64,000 bases of DNA. Origin: Sphingobacterium alkalisoli. Its GTDB lineage: Bacteria; Bacteroidota; Bacteroidia; Sphingobacteriales; Sphingobacteriaceae. Shown one piece after another: positions 27,813 through 39,400 of the stretch. A program made the position numbers and the translations under genes. The stretch is from assembly GCF_005049105.1 (NCBI RefSeq), contig NZ_SUKA01000001.1, positions 248,001-312,000 on the forward strand. Reading direction: 5' to 3'. Every line of letters begins with the position of its first letter. The first letter of the stretch is position 1. The notes beneath the pieces are model-generated. The model made no database searches and was not told where the DNA came from. It worked only from the letters and a program-made list of their open reading frames with translations.

Positions 27813-30578
27813 ATGGATAGACAAATGACTTCTAGAAAACAGCTTTTATTGGTATTTTCATTTTTTTTGGTGTTTGTTCTGCACACGACCGCTCGCGAAA
27901 AAAGTGTTTTTTTTTCTAGGGATGGAGTTAGCAATACTGCCCGCTTTAACTACGCTGTCGAGCGTGTGAGGGAATTTCTGAATGTTGAGGAAGCCGCGTG
28001 TAAGCCATTTTCAACGACAACTCCCTTGGGTGCTGCTGATGTGCTAGTGGGTTTATCGTCAGGATCTTCAAACCTGAACAAGATGGTGCCTAGATCCTTA
28101 CTCGATAAATTGATAGATAAGGAGTCTTTTTTGGTTTATAGAAAGGATGCAGCCTCGGCATTGGTAATTATCGGGAAAGATGAAGCCGGACTTTTGTACG
28201 GCTGCTTGGAGGTCATCAATCAAAACCATTATAATAACAAAAATTCGATTGCCTACATTGATGCACCCGAAATGGTACTCAGAGGTACTTCGATTGGTAT
28301 GCAAAAAACGGGTTATTTACCTGGTAGAGAGGTGTATGAGTATCCGTATACGGAAGATCTTTTTCCCTGGTTTTACGATAAAGAGCTTTGGTTGAAATAT
28401 CTGGATATGCTGTTGGATAACAAATACAATACGTTGTATTTGTGGAATGGACATCCCTTTTCATCGTTGGTCAAATTGAAGGATTATCCCTACGCATTGG
28501 AGGTGGATGACGAGACATTTACCAAGAATGAGGAAATTTTTGGTTTTCTAACCCAAGAGGCGAATAAGCGCGGCATTTGGGTGATTCAGATGTTTTATAA
28601 TATTATATTGCCAAAGCCTTTTGCCGAGAAGCACAATTTAAAAACACAGGAAAGAAACCGCGTTATCACGCCCTTAATAGCGGACTACACGCGGAAGTCC
28701 ATCGCAGCTTTTGTGGAGAAGTATCCGAATGTAGGTCTATTGGTTACATTGGGAGAAGCCATGGAAGGCGTTGGGCAAGATGATATTGACTGGTTTACAA
28801 AGACGATTATCCCGGGTGTACAGGACGGACTGAATGCAAATGGAAGTACGATAGAACCACCGATTGTATTACGAGCGCACGATACCGATGCACCGGCGGT
28901 GATGAAAGCCTCTCTGCCCCTATACAAGAACCTGTATACGATGGCCAAGTATAATGGAGAGGCGCTAACAACGTATACGCCTCGTGGGAAATGGGCTGAG
29001 CTCCACCGAAGTCTTAGCGCGATGGGAAGTGTACACATACAAAATGTACATATCTTGGCAAATCTAGAGCCATTTCGATATGCTTCGCCGGATTTTATCC
29101 AAAAATCAGTACATGCCATGCACGATATTTATCATTCCAATGGTATCCACATCTATCCACAGGCGTCCTATTGGGACTGGCCCTATACAGCGGATAAAGC
29201 AGACGAACGATTGTTGCAGTTGGATCGGGATTGGGTATGGTACCGGGCATGGGCCAGGTACGCCTGGAAGGTGGACCGTCGTAAAGAAGAAGAACAGGCA
29301 TTCTGGTCTGATCAATTGAAAGATTATTATGGGATAACGGAGAAGGATGCAGGTAATCTGTTAAGCGCGCTGGAAGAGATAGGCGAAATATCGCCAAAAA
29401 TTTTAAGGCGATTTGGAATTACCGATGGCAACCGGCAAACATCGACATTGGGCATGCTGATGACACAGATGATCAATCCTTTTCGGTACGGTCTATTTAC
29501 CATGTTGTACGAATCTGAAGCGCCCGAAGGAGAAATGATCATCGACTATGCGGAAAAGCAGTTCAAGAATGAGCCTCATATCGGCGAAACACCGATTCAA
29601 GTAGCAGATGAAATTGTTAGACACGGTAACAAGGCTGTGGACCTCGTGAAACAGATTGGCGTAGCGAATAAGCATACGGAAGAATTTCAGCGGTTAATAA
29701 ATGATGTGTATATTCATAAAGCACTGGCGGAGCACTACAGTTATAAAGTAAGAGCCGCCATTCAGACATTAGCTTACAAGTATACGGGAGATATCGCGTC
29801 CTTACAAGCTGCTGTTCCTGATCTGGAAAGGAGTGTAGAAGCCTATAAAATCCTCACAGATCTGACGGAGCATTCGTATCTATACGCGAACAGTATGCAG
29901 ACAAAGCAACGAAAAATACCATTGCGGGGAGTGGACGCAACCTTTAAGCATTGGAAAGAAGTGCTGCCGGTTTTTGAAACAGAATTAGATAACTTTAAAG
30001 CGGCAATAGATTCGTTGGCCAATAAAGGGAATATAGAAGAGGTAGAAAGTAAACAGTATGTCAGTAGCGACGTCGTATTGTTAAGCGACGCCAAGTTTAC
30101 GCCGTTGAAAAAAGGTGCTAAATTATATATAGACCAGGAATTGGTGGTGACTCACCTGCCGCAAGAATTGGAAGGCTTACAGGCAGTTATGGTTAATTCC
30201 GAACAGCAAAAATTAAATGGTTATTCGTTAAAATTTGAGAGCGCACAACAGGTCAAAGTACTGGTAGGGTATTTTAATAGTACGGATAAAGTTTTTGCAC
30301 CGAAACCGGTATTGGAAATTGATGCTTCTGCAAATGATTACGGACAAGCGGAGGCAAAGATACGGAATGCAATGCGCGTTCAATATATGCCGATGATTGA
30401 TATACACAGCTATTCTTTTCCGGCCGGCCAACATGAGCTTAAGTTGCCAAAAGGTGAAGCCGTAATTTTAGGATTTGTGAAAGATAGCGAATTATTGCAT
30501 CCCTATAATGCCGATATTGATAATCAGGGAGATGATCTGGACGATTTATTTGGGTATTATAAGGAAACTAAACTGTAA
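27813..30578 (+). CDS. Secreted glycoside hydrolase, GH67/GH20-related (putative alpha-uronidase)
   Basis: This is the first gene of the carbohydrate-degradation operon. A signal peptide (about 1-27) is followed by a GH20b/GH67-like N-terminal alpha/beta domain (about 30-150; LVIIGKDEAGLLYGCLEVI), then a TIM-barrel domain (about 155-500) with YNTLYLWNGHPF, LVTLGEAMEG and a tryptophan/tyrosine-rich YPQASYWDWPY, then helical and beta C-terminal parts. It lacks the GIFINDEDW-type motif expected of GH115, so I do not place it there. Similar Bacteroidota proteins are annotated as alpha-glucuronidase- or galacturonidase-like, which would suit a pectin locus, but the exact family is uncertain. The next gene starts 13 nt downstream. 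Confidence 0.7.
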   Translation: MDRQMTSRKQLLLVFSFFLVFVLHTTAREKSVFFSRDGVSNTARFNYAVERVREFLNVEEAACKPFSTTTPLGAADVLVGLSSGSSNLNKMVPRSLLDKLIDKESFLVYRKDAASALVIIGKDEAGLLYGCLEVINQNHYNNKNSIAYIDAPEMVLRGTSIGMQKTGYLPGREVYEYPYTEDLFPWFYDKELWLKYLDMLLDNKYNTLYLWNGHPFSSLVKLKDYPYALEVDDETFTKNEEIFGFLTQEANKRGIWVIQMFYNIILPKPFAEKHNLKTQERNRVITPLIADYTRKSIAAFVEKYPNVGLLVTLGEAMEGVGQDDIDWFTKTIIPGVQDGLNANGSTIEPPIVLRAHDTDAPAVMKASLPLYKNLYTMAKYNGEALTTYTPRGKWAELHRSLSAMGSVHIQNVHILANLEPFRYASPDFIQKSVHAMHDIYHSNGIHIYPQASYWDWPYTADKADERLLQLDRDWVWYRAWARYAWKVDRRKEEEQAFWSDQLKDYYGITEKDAGNLLSALEEIGEISPKILRRFGITDGNRQTSTLGMLMTQMINPFRYGLFTMLYESEAPEGEMIIDYAEKQFKNEPHIGETPIQVADEIVRHGNKAVDLVKQIGVANKHTEEFQRLINDVYIHKALAEHYSYKVRAAIQTLAYKYTGDIASLQAAVPDLERSVEAYKILTDLTEHSYLYANSMQTKQRKIPLRGVDATFKHWKEVLPVFETELDNFKAAIDSLANKGNIEEVESKQYVSSDVVLLSDAKFTPLKKGAKLYIDQELVVTHLPQELEGLQAVMVNSEQQKLNGYSLKFESAQQVKVLVGYFNSTDKVFAPKPVLEIDASANDYGQAEAKIRNAMRVQYMPMIDIHSYSFPAGQHELKLPKGEAVILGFVKDSELLHPYNADIDNQGDDLDDLFGYYKETKL

Positions 30579-30591
30579 AAAGAAGAGAAGT

Positions 30592-32124
30592 ATGAAAAGA
30601 CGTGTATCGGTACTGTTGTTATTATTTCCCTGTTTAGCCATAGCACAGGTTGATCTCAATACAAAATTGGAACAGTATGTCACAAAATTTAACAGCCAAG
30701 ACAATGAAGCCGTTATCAATCTAATCGATAATAAGCGCTCCGGAGAATGGCTTAAGACGAATATTCCCCTTTTTGACTGTCCGGATGAAGATATAGAAGA
30801 AATATACTACTTCCGTTGGTGGTCATTTCGGAAGCATATCAAGACTACCCCCGAAGGAACGATCGTAACCGAATTCATAGAGCCGGTAAAGCATGCGGGA
30901 AAGTTCAATTCCATTAGCTGTGCCTTAGGTCACCACCTATACGAAGGACGCTGGCTACGGAACAACGATTTTTTAAAGGAGTACATTGATTTTTGGCTTT
31001 ACAAGGCAGACGAAGGGCAGTCAAAGCCCCGGTTTCATCAATTTAGCTCGTGGCTGCCAGATGCGTTGCTTGCCTACCACAAGGTATCAAATAATACCGC
31101 TTATTTATCGAGTCGGATAAAAGATCTCGATCTGGATTACGAGAAATGGGAGGAAGAGCGTCAGTTGCCTAATGGCTTGTTTTGGCAGCACGATGTAAAG
31201 GATGGTATGGAAGAGTCGGTTTCCGGAAGCCGGAGAGATAAGAATATGCGACCCACAATAAACAGTTATATGTATGCCAATGCAAAAGCCCTTGCTGAAA
31301 TTGCCGAAATTGTAGGTCATACGGATTTGAAGGCAAAATATGAGTTAAAGGTGCGCGAACTAAAACCAAAAGTGATCGATTCGCTGTGGGATAAAGAGGA
31401 TAAATTTTTCAAGACCAAATTACCGGATGGCAGTTTGCACGGCGCACGCGAGGCGATCGGTTTTATTCCTTGGTATTTTCATATTCCAGCGGATAAAAAG
31501 CAATATGCCGAAGCTTGGAACCAAGTCTCGGATACAGCGGGTTTCAACGCCCCTTGGGGACTAACTACAGCCGAAAGAAGGGAACCAACCTTTAGAACGA
31601 GGGGGTCAGGACATAGCTGCGAATGGGATGGTGCCCTTTGGCCTTTTGCTACCTCGCAAACATTACGAGGTATGGCCAATCTGTTGGCGGACTACAAACA
31701 CCATGGAAAGGTTGGGAAAACGGATTTTTATCGAGAGGTGCAGAAATACGCCAAATCACATGTATTGGACGGAAAGCCGTATATCGGGGAATATCAGGAC
31801 GAAAGTACGGGGGAATGGTTGAAAGGCGACCACCCAAGAAGTAAATTTTATAACCACTCTACCTTTGTGGATGTCGTTATACAGGATTTAATCGGATTGA
31901 AACCTCAAGTCGAAAATACACTTGAAATAAAACCGTTAATTCCGTCAGGAAAATGGCCCTATTTCGCATTGACCGATCTCGCCTATCATGGAAAGGATGT
32001 TTCCATTTATTGGGATGAAGACGGAAAACGATATGACAAAGGAAAAGGCTTAACGGTGTATGTAGACGGAAATAAGGTTGCCCATACCAAGAAACTAAAG
32101 AATATTAAAATAAAATTAAACTAA
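30592..32124 (+). CDS. Secreted (alpha/alpha)6-barrel glycoside hydrolase, MGH1-like
   Basis: This 510-residue exported protein has a signal peptide ending near residue 18 (CLAIAQ). The repeated helical pattern, with FRWWSFRKHI, GWL-type loops, RGSGHSCEWDGALWPFATSQT (about 343-363) and FYNHSTFVDVVIQDLIGL, is that of (alpha/alpha)6 clan GH-G/L-type hydrolases annotated as MGH1-like or trehalase-like. The C-terminal beta part (LEIKPLIPSGKWPYFALTDL) is usual there. Acidic catalytic residues cannot be fixed without a structure. I chose the ATG at 30592, preceded by AGAAGAGAAG, because the upstream in-frame ATG lies inside the previous gene. It is part of a five-gene operon. Confidence 0.75.
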   Translation: MKRRVSVLLLLFPCLAIAQVDLNTKLEQYVTKFNSQDNEAVINLIDNKRSGEWLKTNIPLFDCPDEDIEEIYYFRWWSFRKHIKTTPEGTIVTEFIEPVKHAGKFNSISCALGHHLYEGRWLRNNDFLKEYIDFWLYKADEGQSKPRFHQFSSWLPDALLAYHKVSNNTAYLSSRIKDLDLDYEKWEEERQLPNGLFWQHDVKDGMEESVSGSRRDKNMRPTINSYMYANAKALAEIAEIVGHTDLKAKYELKVRELKPKVIDSLWDKEDKFFKTKLPDGSLHGAREAIGFIPWYFHIPADKKQYAEAWNQVSDTAGFNAPWGLTTAERREPTFRTRGSGHSCEWDGALWPFATSQTLRGMANLLADYKHHGKVGKTDFYREVQKYAKSHVLDGKPYIGEYQDESTGEWLKGDHPRSKFYNHSTFVDVVIQDLIGLKPQVENTLEIKPLIPSGKWPYFALTDLAYHGKDVSIYWDEDGKRYDKGKGLTVYVDGNKVAHTKKLKNIKIKLN

Positions 32125-32125
32125 C

Positions 32126-33697
32126 ATGCTTAACAAACTATTTGCTGGATTTTTCATCGGGATCTCCTTGTTTTTTGGATCAGAAGTAGGTGCTCAGGAA
32201 TTCTTTAATGTGATGGATTTTGGTGCGAAAAACGATAGTTCGGCCATCAATACACAGGCCATAAAGAACACAATTGACGCCGCTGCGAATAAAGGAGGGG
32301 GCACTGTTTATTTTCCGGCCGGGAAATACCTCACTGGCCCCATTCATTTGAAAAGTAATATAACGATACATATTGAAGCAGGAGCGGAACTCCACTTTAG
32401 TGATAATTTTGATCATTATCTTCCCATGGTTGAATCCCGTTGGGAAGGCACGGAAGTAACAAATTTTTCGCCCCTGTTTTATGGCAATGGATTAGAAAAT
32501 ATTGCAATTGTTGGGCGGGGGTTAATCGATGGACACGGGAAGAAATGGTGGGGATTTTCGGAAGTAGAGGTCAAGAAGCTTACAGAAGATAGTAAGTGGC
32601 AAAAAGAATTCAAACGCTTAAATAAAGATGTACTCGCTCCTGATCTGCCCGGTTGGGTAGAAAGAGGGTTTTTACGGCCGCCGTTTATTCAATTTTTAAA
32701 CTGCAATAATGTTCAGATCAAGGATATCAAGATTCAAAATTCTCCTTTTTGGACAATTAATCCACAGTATTGCAATAATGTAACGATCGACGGTATAACG
32801 ATCGATAATCCACCTTCGCCCAATACCGATGGCATCAACCCGGAATCTTGTCAAAACGTTCATATCGCAAACAGCCACATTAGTGTTGGAGACGATTGCA
32901 TCACCATTAAGTCGGGTAAGGATCGATCAGGGAGGAAAGTAAATATTCCAGCAGAAAATTATACGATCACCAATTGTACGATGCTACGCGGGCACGGTGG
33001 AGTCGTGATCGGTAGCGAGATGTCTGGAGGGGTAAAAAATATCGTGATCTCCAACTGCGTTTTTGATGGAACAGATCGTGGGATACGCCTTAAGACAGCG
33101 AGAGGACGTGGTGGAGTCGTGGAAAACATCCGGGTCAGTAATATCGTCATGCGTAATATTCGCGATCAGGCAATCGTGATGGACATGCAGTATGCGAAAA
33201 CTGACGTAGAACCTGTGTCCGAAAGAACGCCTGCATTTAAGAATATTTTCATAAGTGATATGGCCGGAAATACCAATCGTGTGGGGCTTATAAGGGGACT
33301 GTTGGAGATGCCCGTTGAAAATGTCAGCTTTGCAAATATTAACATGCAGGCCCAGGCTGGGTTTTCGTTGGAGAATGCCAAGAACATCAGTTTTCTAAAT
33401 GTGCAGGTAGATGTAGCCAATGAGCCATTGATTAAAGCCAAAAATGTGGTTTTTTTGGATATCCAGAAGATCCAGAACTTTACGCCTCAGCCCGATAAAG
33501 CGATGATCGTATTGGAGGAAGCGAAACAGGTGAATATCCAAAATAACTTCCCGTATCCCGGAACGAATCTGTTTCTGAAAGTGGTTGGAAGCAAGAACGA
33601 CGATATCGCCGTTCACAACAATAACTTCTCCCATGTGAAGCAGGTGATAAAAGAAGAAAATAAGATGGTGAAAATCCAAAATAATATAACCAAATAA
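32126..33697 (+). CDS. Secreted GH28-family polygalacturonase-like hydrolase
   Basis: This right-handed beta-helix enzyme of family GH28 acts on galacturonic-acid-containing pectin. All four GH28 catalytic signatures are seen: Asn233-Thr234-Asp235, Asp256-Asp257, Gly289-His290-Gly291 and Arg321-Leu322-Lys323 (RLK in place of the usual RIK). The signal peptide ends near residue 24 (EVGAQ). The 523-residue length fits the exo-type GH28 of Bacteroidota. Its ATG follows the upstream stop after one base. Confidence 0.93.
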   Translation: MLNKLFAGFFIGISLFFGSEVGAQEFFNVMDFGAKNDSSAINTQAIKNTIDAAANKGGGTVYFPAGKYLTGPIHLKSNITIHIEAGAELHFSDNFDHYLPMVESRWEGTEVTNFSPLFYGNGLENIAIVGRGLIDGHGKKWWGFSEVEVKKLTEDSKWQKEFKRLNKDVLAPDLPGWVERGFLRPPFIQFLNCNNVQIKDIKIQNSPFWTINPQYCNNVTIDGITIDNPPSPNTDGINPESCQNVHIANSHISVGDDCITIKSGKDRSGRKVNIPAENYTITNCTMLRGHGGVVIGSEMSGGVKNIVISNCVFDGTDRGIRLKTARGRGGVVENIRVSNIVMRNIRDQAIVMDMQYAKTDVEPVSERTPAFKNIFISDMAGNTNRVGLIRGLLEMPVENVSFANINMQAQAGFSLENAKNISFLNVQVDVANEPLIKAKNVVFLDIQKIQNFTPQPDKAMIVLEEAKQVNIQNNFPYPGTNLFLKVVGSKNDDIAVHNNNFSHVKQVIKEENKMVKIQNNITK

Positions 33698-33704
33698 AAA
33701 GCAT

Positions 33705-36491
33705 ATGTATTTGACGCGTTTACAACTGCTCGTTCTAGTTCTTTTTTGTTCGACACTATCGTTGGCGCAAAATAAACTATGGTACTCCACTCCTGCACGT
33801 GTATGGGAAGAGGCGTTACCTATTGGCAATGGCAAGTTGGGCGCGATGATATTTGGTGGTATAGCCGAAGACGAGATTCAATTTAACGAAGAAACACTTT
33901 GGACAGGATCTCCACGGGATTATAATGCGGCGAATGCCCATCAATACTTAGATAGCATCCGCTATTTACTGGAAGTTGGCAAGCAGAAGGAGGCCGAAGA
34001 GTTGGCCATGCGGGAATTCATGGGATTGAAAAGTGAAACCGAAGACCCTAGCCAATGGTTAACGAAAGTAGGTGAGATCCGCCAACAAGAGGATGGACCC
34101 TCGGCTTTTCGTTTCGACGATTCGCAATGGAAAAGCTTAGCCGTTCCGGCATATGAAGGATGGGAATCGGTGGGATTGGAGGGTCTCGACGGAGCGGTAT
34201 GGTTTCGTAAAGAATTTTATTTATCCAAAACGGATCTAACCAACAGCTGGACATTGGATCTGAATCGTATTCGGGATCTGGATTATACCTACGTGAATGG
34301 CAGGCTGATCGGCAGTAGCGAGGGGGAATCTGCGAAGCGTAATTACGAGATTCCGAAAGGCGTATTGAAAGAAGGGAAGAATGTCGTCGCGATCCAGGTC
34401 ATTAATTTTTTTGGAAAGGGAGGAATAGCCGGCTATAAAGATACGAGTCGGCATATTGGCTTGGTGAGCTCGGAAGGACAGCTGCGATCATTAAATGGCT
34501 CCTGGAAATACACTGTTCAAGACGACCATGCGCCGAAAGTAGGTACCTATCAAGCCGCTTATCAGCCTTTCGGAAGCCTTAAATTATCTTTTCCACATGA
34601 AACAGCAAAAGATTATCAGCGCATATTAAATTTGGATGAGGGGCTGGCTGAAGTCAACTATACATTAGGTGGCACGCACTATACGCGGACTTATCTGGCG
34701 AGTTTTCCCGATCAGGCAATCGCTATCCGACTTTCTGCCGATCAAAAGAAAAAGATAACATTTAGCCTCGCACTAGAAACCAAACATGTGCAGCATAAGA
34801 TTGAACAAGTAGATGAGCGTACACTTTCCTTAACAGTGCATGTCAAAGAGGGCGGATTAGTGGGCAGCAGTTTGATTCGTATAAATGTTACCAACGGTTC
34901 GGCTAAGGTGGTAAACAATCGGATCGAGGTTAAAGGTGCGGATGAGGCCGCTATTTACCTTTCTGCGGCGACTAATTTTGTAAACTACAAAGATATTACG
35001 GGCGACGGCTACCAGAAGGCGCAGGCCGTGCAACAGAAAATTGCCGAAAAATCCTTTGAGGCGGTTGTTCGCGACCATCAACAAGATTATAAGCACCTTT
35101 ACAATCGTTTTTCGATTGATTTGGGACCGCAAAGTAAACAAGCGACAAGTATACGGTTAGCTAATTTTGACAGTGATGTCGACCCTTCCTTTGTTGCACT
35201 ATATGTTCAATATGGCCGCTATTTACAAATAGCAAGTTCGAGGGAAGGCACGCAGCCTGCAAATTTGCAGGGCGTATGGAATCACTTGCTCGAGCCGTCC
35301 TGGGGGAGTAAATATACGGCCAATATCAATTTAGAAATGAATTACTGGCCAACGGAAGTGCTAAATCTAAAAGAGCTGCATGAACCGTTATTTCAGATGA
35401 TCCGTGAGTTACGGGTTGCTGGCCAAAAAACGGCTAAGCAGTATTACAACGCGCGGGGATGGGTACTTCATCATAATACAGATATTTGGCGTGGTACAGC
35501 TCCCATTAACAACTCCAATCATGGCATATGGCCTACGGGCGGAGCCTGGCTTGTGACGCATTTGTGGGAACATTATTTATTCAACCAAGATCTCCATTTT
35601 TTGGAGGATCATTATGATATCATCAAAGAGGCAACCTTATTTTTTAAGGATGTGCTCGTAGAAGATAAAGAGACCGGATGGCTCGTGAGCACACCGTCGA
35701 ATTCACCTGAAAATGGCGGCCTGGTAAAAGGGCCCACCATGGATCATCAGATTATTCGGGCCCTATTTAACATCTTTATACAGTCGTCGGATATCGTGAA
35801 TAGCGATGCGGCTCTAAGGGATTCCATCATACAGATGCACGCGAAGATTGCACCGAATCAGATCGGGAAATACGGGCAGCTGCAAGAATGGCTGGAAGAC
35901 AAGGATGATCCGGAGAATAAACACCGACATGTCTCTCATTTATGGGGTTTGCATCCGGGGAATGAAATCAATATGGAGGCGACACCGAAGCTAATGGATG
36001 CGGCGAAGCAAACCCTGGTCATGCGGGGAGATGATGGTACCGGTTGGAGTTTGGCTTGGAAAATAAACTTTTGGGCACGTCTTCAAGATAGTGAGCATAC
36101 CTTAAAAATGATAAAAATGTTGCTCCGTCCTGCGGACCGCAATGGCGGATCCTATCCGAATCTTTTTGACGCACATCCTCCTTTTCAGATTGATGGAAAT
36201 TTTGGTGGTGCAGCAGGTATAGCCGAACTATTCTTACAAAGTCATCTTTCCTACGTCGACTTATTGCCCGCTTTGCCCGCTAAGTTTTCCGATGGCAGTA
36301 TCAAAGGAATAATGGCTCGGGGGGGATTTGAAATGGACTTTGCCTGGAAGGATCGTAAATTGACCACATTAGTGGTGCGCTCATTAGCAGGGAAGCCACT
36401 AAGCTTGAGATACGGCAAAAATAACATACAGCTGAATACAGAAACAGGGAAGACTTATACATTCGATTCAGGCCTCAAACACATAAACTAA
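33705..36491 (+). CDS. Secreted GH95-family alpha-L-fucosidase/galactosidase with inserted jelly-roll
   Basis: This family GH95 enzyme removes alpha-1,2-linked L-fucose or L-galactose from side chains. The family opening (WEEALPIGNGKLGAMIFGG) follows a signal peptide. Catalytic candidates by comparison with bifidobacterial AfcA are Asn540 and Asn542 (NINLEMNYW), Glu669 (SPEN) and Asp830 (IDGNFGG). At 928 residues it is about 100-150 longer than usual. The extra length is a galactose-binding-like beta domain at about 115-285 (DDSQWKSLAVP, GAVWFRKEFYL, YVNGRLIG) inside the N-terminal domain. It lies 7 nt after the GH28 gene. Confidence 0.92.
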   Translation: MYLTRLQLLVLVLFCSTLSLAQNKLWYSTPARVWEEALPIGNGKLGAMIFGGIAEDEIQFNEETLWTGSPRDYNAANAHQYLDSIRYLLEVGKQKEAEELAMREFMGLKSETEDPSQWLTKVGEIRQQEDGPSAFRFDDSQWKSLAVPAYEGWESVGLEGLDGAVWFRKEFYLSKTDLTNSWTLDLNRIRDLDYTYVNGRLIGSSEGESAKRNYEIPKGVLKEGKNVVAIQVINFFGKGGIAGYKDTSRHIGLVSSEGQLRSLNGSWKYTVQDDHAPKVGTYQAAYQPFGSLKLSFPHETAKDYQRILNLDEGLAEVNYTLGGTHYTRTYLASFPDQAIAIRLSADQKKKITFSLALETKHVQHKIEQVDERTLSLTVHVKEGGLVGSSLIRINVTNGSAKVVNNRIEVKGADEAAIYLSAATNFVNYKDITGDGYQKAQAVQQKIAEKSFEAVVRDHQQDYKHLYNRFSIDLGPQSKQATSIRLANFDSDVDPSFVALYVQYGRYLQIASSREGTQPANLQGVWNHLLEPSWGSKYTANINLEMNYWPTEVLNLKELHEPLFQMIRELRVAGQKTAKQYYNARGWVLHHNTDIWRGTAPINNSNHGIWPTGGAWLVTHLWEHYLFNQDLHFLEDHYDIIKEATLFFKDVLVEDKETGWLVSTPSNSPENGGLVKGPTMDHQIIRALFNIFIQSSDIVNSDAALRDSIIQMHAKIAPNQIGKYGQLQEWLEDKDDPENKHRHVSHLWGLHPGNEINMEATPKLMDAAKQTLVMRGDDGTGWSLAWKINFWARLQDSEHTLKMIKMLLRPADRNGGSYPNLFDAHPPFQIDGNFGGAAGIAELFLQSHLSYVDLLPALPAKFSDGSIKGIMARGGFEMDFAWKDRKLTTLVVRSLAGKPLSLRYGKNNIQLNTETGKTYTFDSGLKHIN

Positions 36492-36493
36492 CT

Positions 36494-39400
36494 ATGCTCC
36501 CATATTTATTTTCCATTCTGGTGCTGCTTTTTCCGATTGTTGTATCAGCTCAACAAAACCCTCGGCAACAGCTTTCGCTACATGCAGGATGGAGCACGGC
36601 AATGGATGAAAGTGATACGGCTAAATACGAGGGGTTTCAACAACTCGATTTTGAAGGTGCATCGCAATGGAAGCAGGTGCAGGTACCGCATAATTGGGAT
36701 CAATATGCAGGCTATCGGCGGCAATTACATGGGAATCTCCACGGTTATGCCTGGTATCGGAAAACATTTGAACTGAAAAAAGGCAAAAACGATACGAAGA
36801 AGAGGTATTATCTTTTTTTTGAAGGGGTGGGATCCTATGCGACGGTATGGCTGAACGAGAAGCGGGTTGGTTATCACGCCGGAGGCCGGACTACCTTCAC
36901 AATAGATGTGACAGATGTCCTATTTGCGGATGGACGCCCAAATGTACTGGCGGTTAGAGCAGATCATCCTGCTGATATCCGTGATCTACCTTGGGTTGAT
37001 GGGGGCTGTTCGCCAGAAAGGGGTTTTTCGGAGGGTTCGCAGCCATTGGGTATATTTAGGCCAGTAACCCTCATCATCAAAAACGAAGTCAATATTGAGC
37101 CATTTGGCGTACACGTTTGGAATGATGAAAACATCCGCTCCGATCAGGCGGTTGTTCACCATACCGTAGAAGTAAAAAATAACGCTACCGAAGCCCGCGA
37201 CTTACGTATTGATACGCGGTTAAAAGATCATAAAGGACGGGTGCTGTATTCTTCCCAAAGTAAACAAGCTATTGCAGCGAATACGGGGCTCACACTAAAG
37301 TTGAAGGATATTGTTATTAAAAATCCAACATTATGGTCGCCCGAGCAGCCTTATCTCTATACGATCGAAACAATCGTAAAAGATGGGAAGAGGGTACTAG
37401 ATCAGGAGACGGTACCATATGGAATCCGAAAAATCAGCTGGCCAAAGGGCTTGAAACCAAATGGTACAAATCAACTTTTTGTAAATGATAAGCCCGTTTT
37501 CATCCATGGGATAGCAGAATACGAACACAAGCTGGGGAATTCACATGCCTTTGCGGATGAAGAGATCTCTGCACGTGTTCGGGAAATGAAGTCGTTGGGA
37601 TTTAATTCTTTTCGGGATGCACATCAGCCACATAATTTGCGCTACCAGCAGTTTTGGGATGAAAATGGAATCTTACTCTGGACCCAGATGGCAGCGCATA
37701 TCTGGTTTGACAATGACGCATTTAGAGAAAACTTTAAAAATTTGCTCCGGGATTGGGTAAAGGAAAGAAGAAACAGTCCATCTGTTTTTTTGTGGGGCTT
37801 AGAAAATGAAAGCACATTACCGGAAGATTTTGCGAAGGAATGTACAGCGATCATCCGGGAGCTTGATCCAACCGCCTCTATCCAGCGACTAGTAACTACA
37901 TGTAATGGTGGTAGCGGTACGGACTGGGATGTTCCTCAAAATTGGACAGGAACCTATGGTGGACACCACAACACTTATGGAGAAGATCTGAAGCGGCAGG
38001 TGCTGGTTGGTGAGTACGGTGCTTGGAGAAGTCTCGAGCTGCACAGTGAGGGGCCTTACCTGCCAAATCACAATGAATACAGTGAAGAACGTTTTTCGGA
38101 GATCTTGCAAACGAAAATCCGCCTAGCGGATTCGGTCAAAGAAGAATCTATCGGGCATTACCTATGGCTGTGGAATTCACATGATAACCCCGGTCGTGTA
38201 CAGGGAGGCGAAGGGTTTAGGGATCTGGATAAAATCGGCCCGGTGAATTATAAGGGAATTTTAACGCCTTGGGGAGAGCCCTTGGATGCCTATTACATGT
38301 ATCGTTCGCATTATGCGTCAAAGGAGGATCCCATGGTTTATATTGCCATGCACACTTGGCCCAATAGATGGATAGAACCGGGGCTAAAGAACAATATTCG
38401 AATTTATTCTAATTGCGACGAAGTAGAGCTTTTTAATGATGTTGACAATCGATCACTGGGTAAACTCGCAAACCCTGGCCTCGGCCGGCATTTCGAATTT
38501 AATAATGTCGATATACAATATAATGTGCTGCTGGCCGAAGGCCGAATAGGTGGGCAGGTCGTAGCGCGAGATACCATTATCCTTCACCACCTACCCAAAA
38601 GTCCCCACTTCACCCGGTTGGTCGATAAGTCTGAATTGCTCAAAGGAGACGTAAACCAGACGTATTTGTATCGGGTAAACTGTGGTGGGGATATCTATGT
38701 CGATGCATTTGGTCAAACTTGGGCGGCGGATCAGCCCTATACCAGCGAGACGGGTTCCGGATCTCGGTCCTGGGCAGATAACTATCAAGTGAACTCCTAC
38801 TTCGCAAGTCAACGGCGCACGTTTGATCCGATCAAAGGCGTGGAAGATTGGGCACTGTTTCAAACCTTCCGGTACGGACAGGATAAACTAGCTTTTGAGT
38901 TCGATGTTGAGAACGGCGAGTATCTCGTAGAGCTTTATTTTGCGGAACCATGGATCGGTACAGGGGGTATAGCAGATGGTACGGGCTGGCGACTTTTTGA
39001 TGTCGCGATCAATGATAATGTGATCGAAGATAAGTTGGATATCTGGAAAGAAGTAGGTCATGATAAAGCCCTAAAGCGCAGCTATAAAATTTTGGTTGAC
39101 AATGGAAAGATTATAATCAACTTCCCGAGGGTTTATTCCAATCAAGCCCTTATTCAGGCTATTGCCATTGCGAAACGAGGGACAGCAAACGTAGAAAGGA
39201 AATCAGTCCATTTTAATATTAAGCCTACACAAGCGGAAAATCTTGTTGTGAACTCCTGGATGGATATAGACAGTTCTTTTCAATATCTTCCCTCTTTTTT
39301 ATATGGATCGGATTACTTCCGAACAGCGGAGAGCAAGCGATCGTTCACCTTTAATTATCCGACTAATTTTTATGTGATTTCGAAAGCAGGGGTACCCACC

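Noticed and set aside
27813..30578. Assignment of the first CAZyme to GH115
   Set aside because: The characteristic GH115 N-terminal barrel motif of the GIF-NDEDW type is absent; the sequence fits GH67/GH20-like proteins better.
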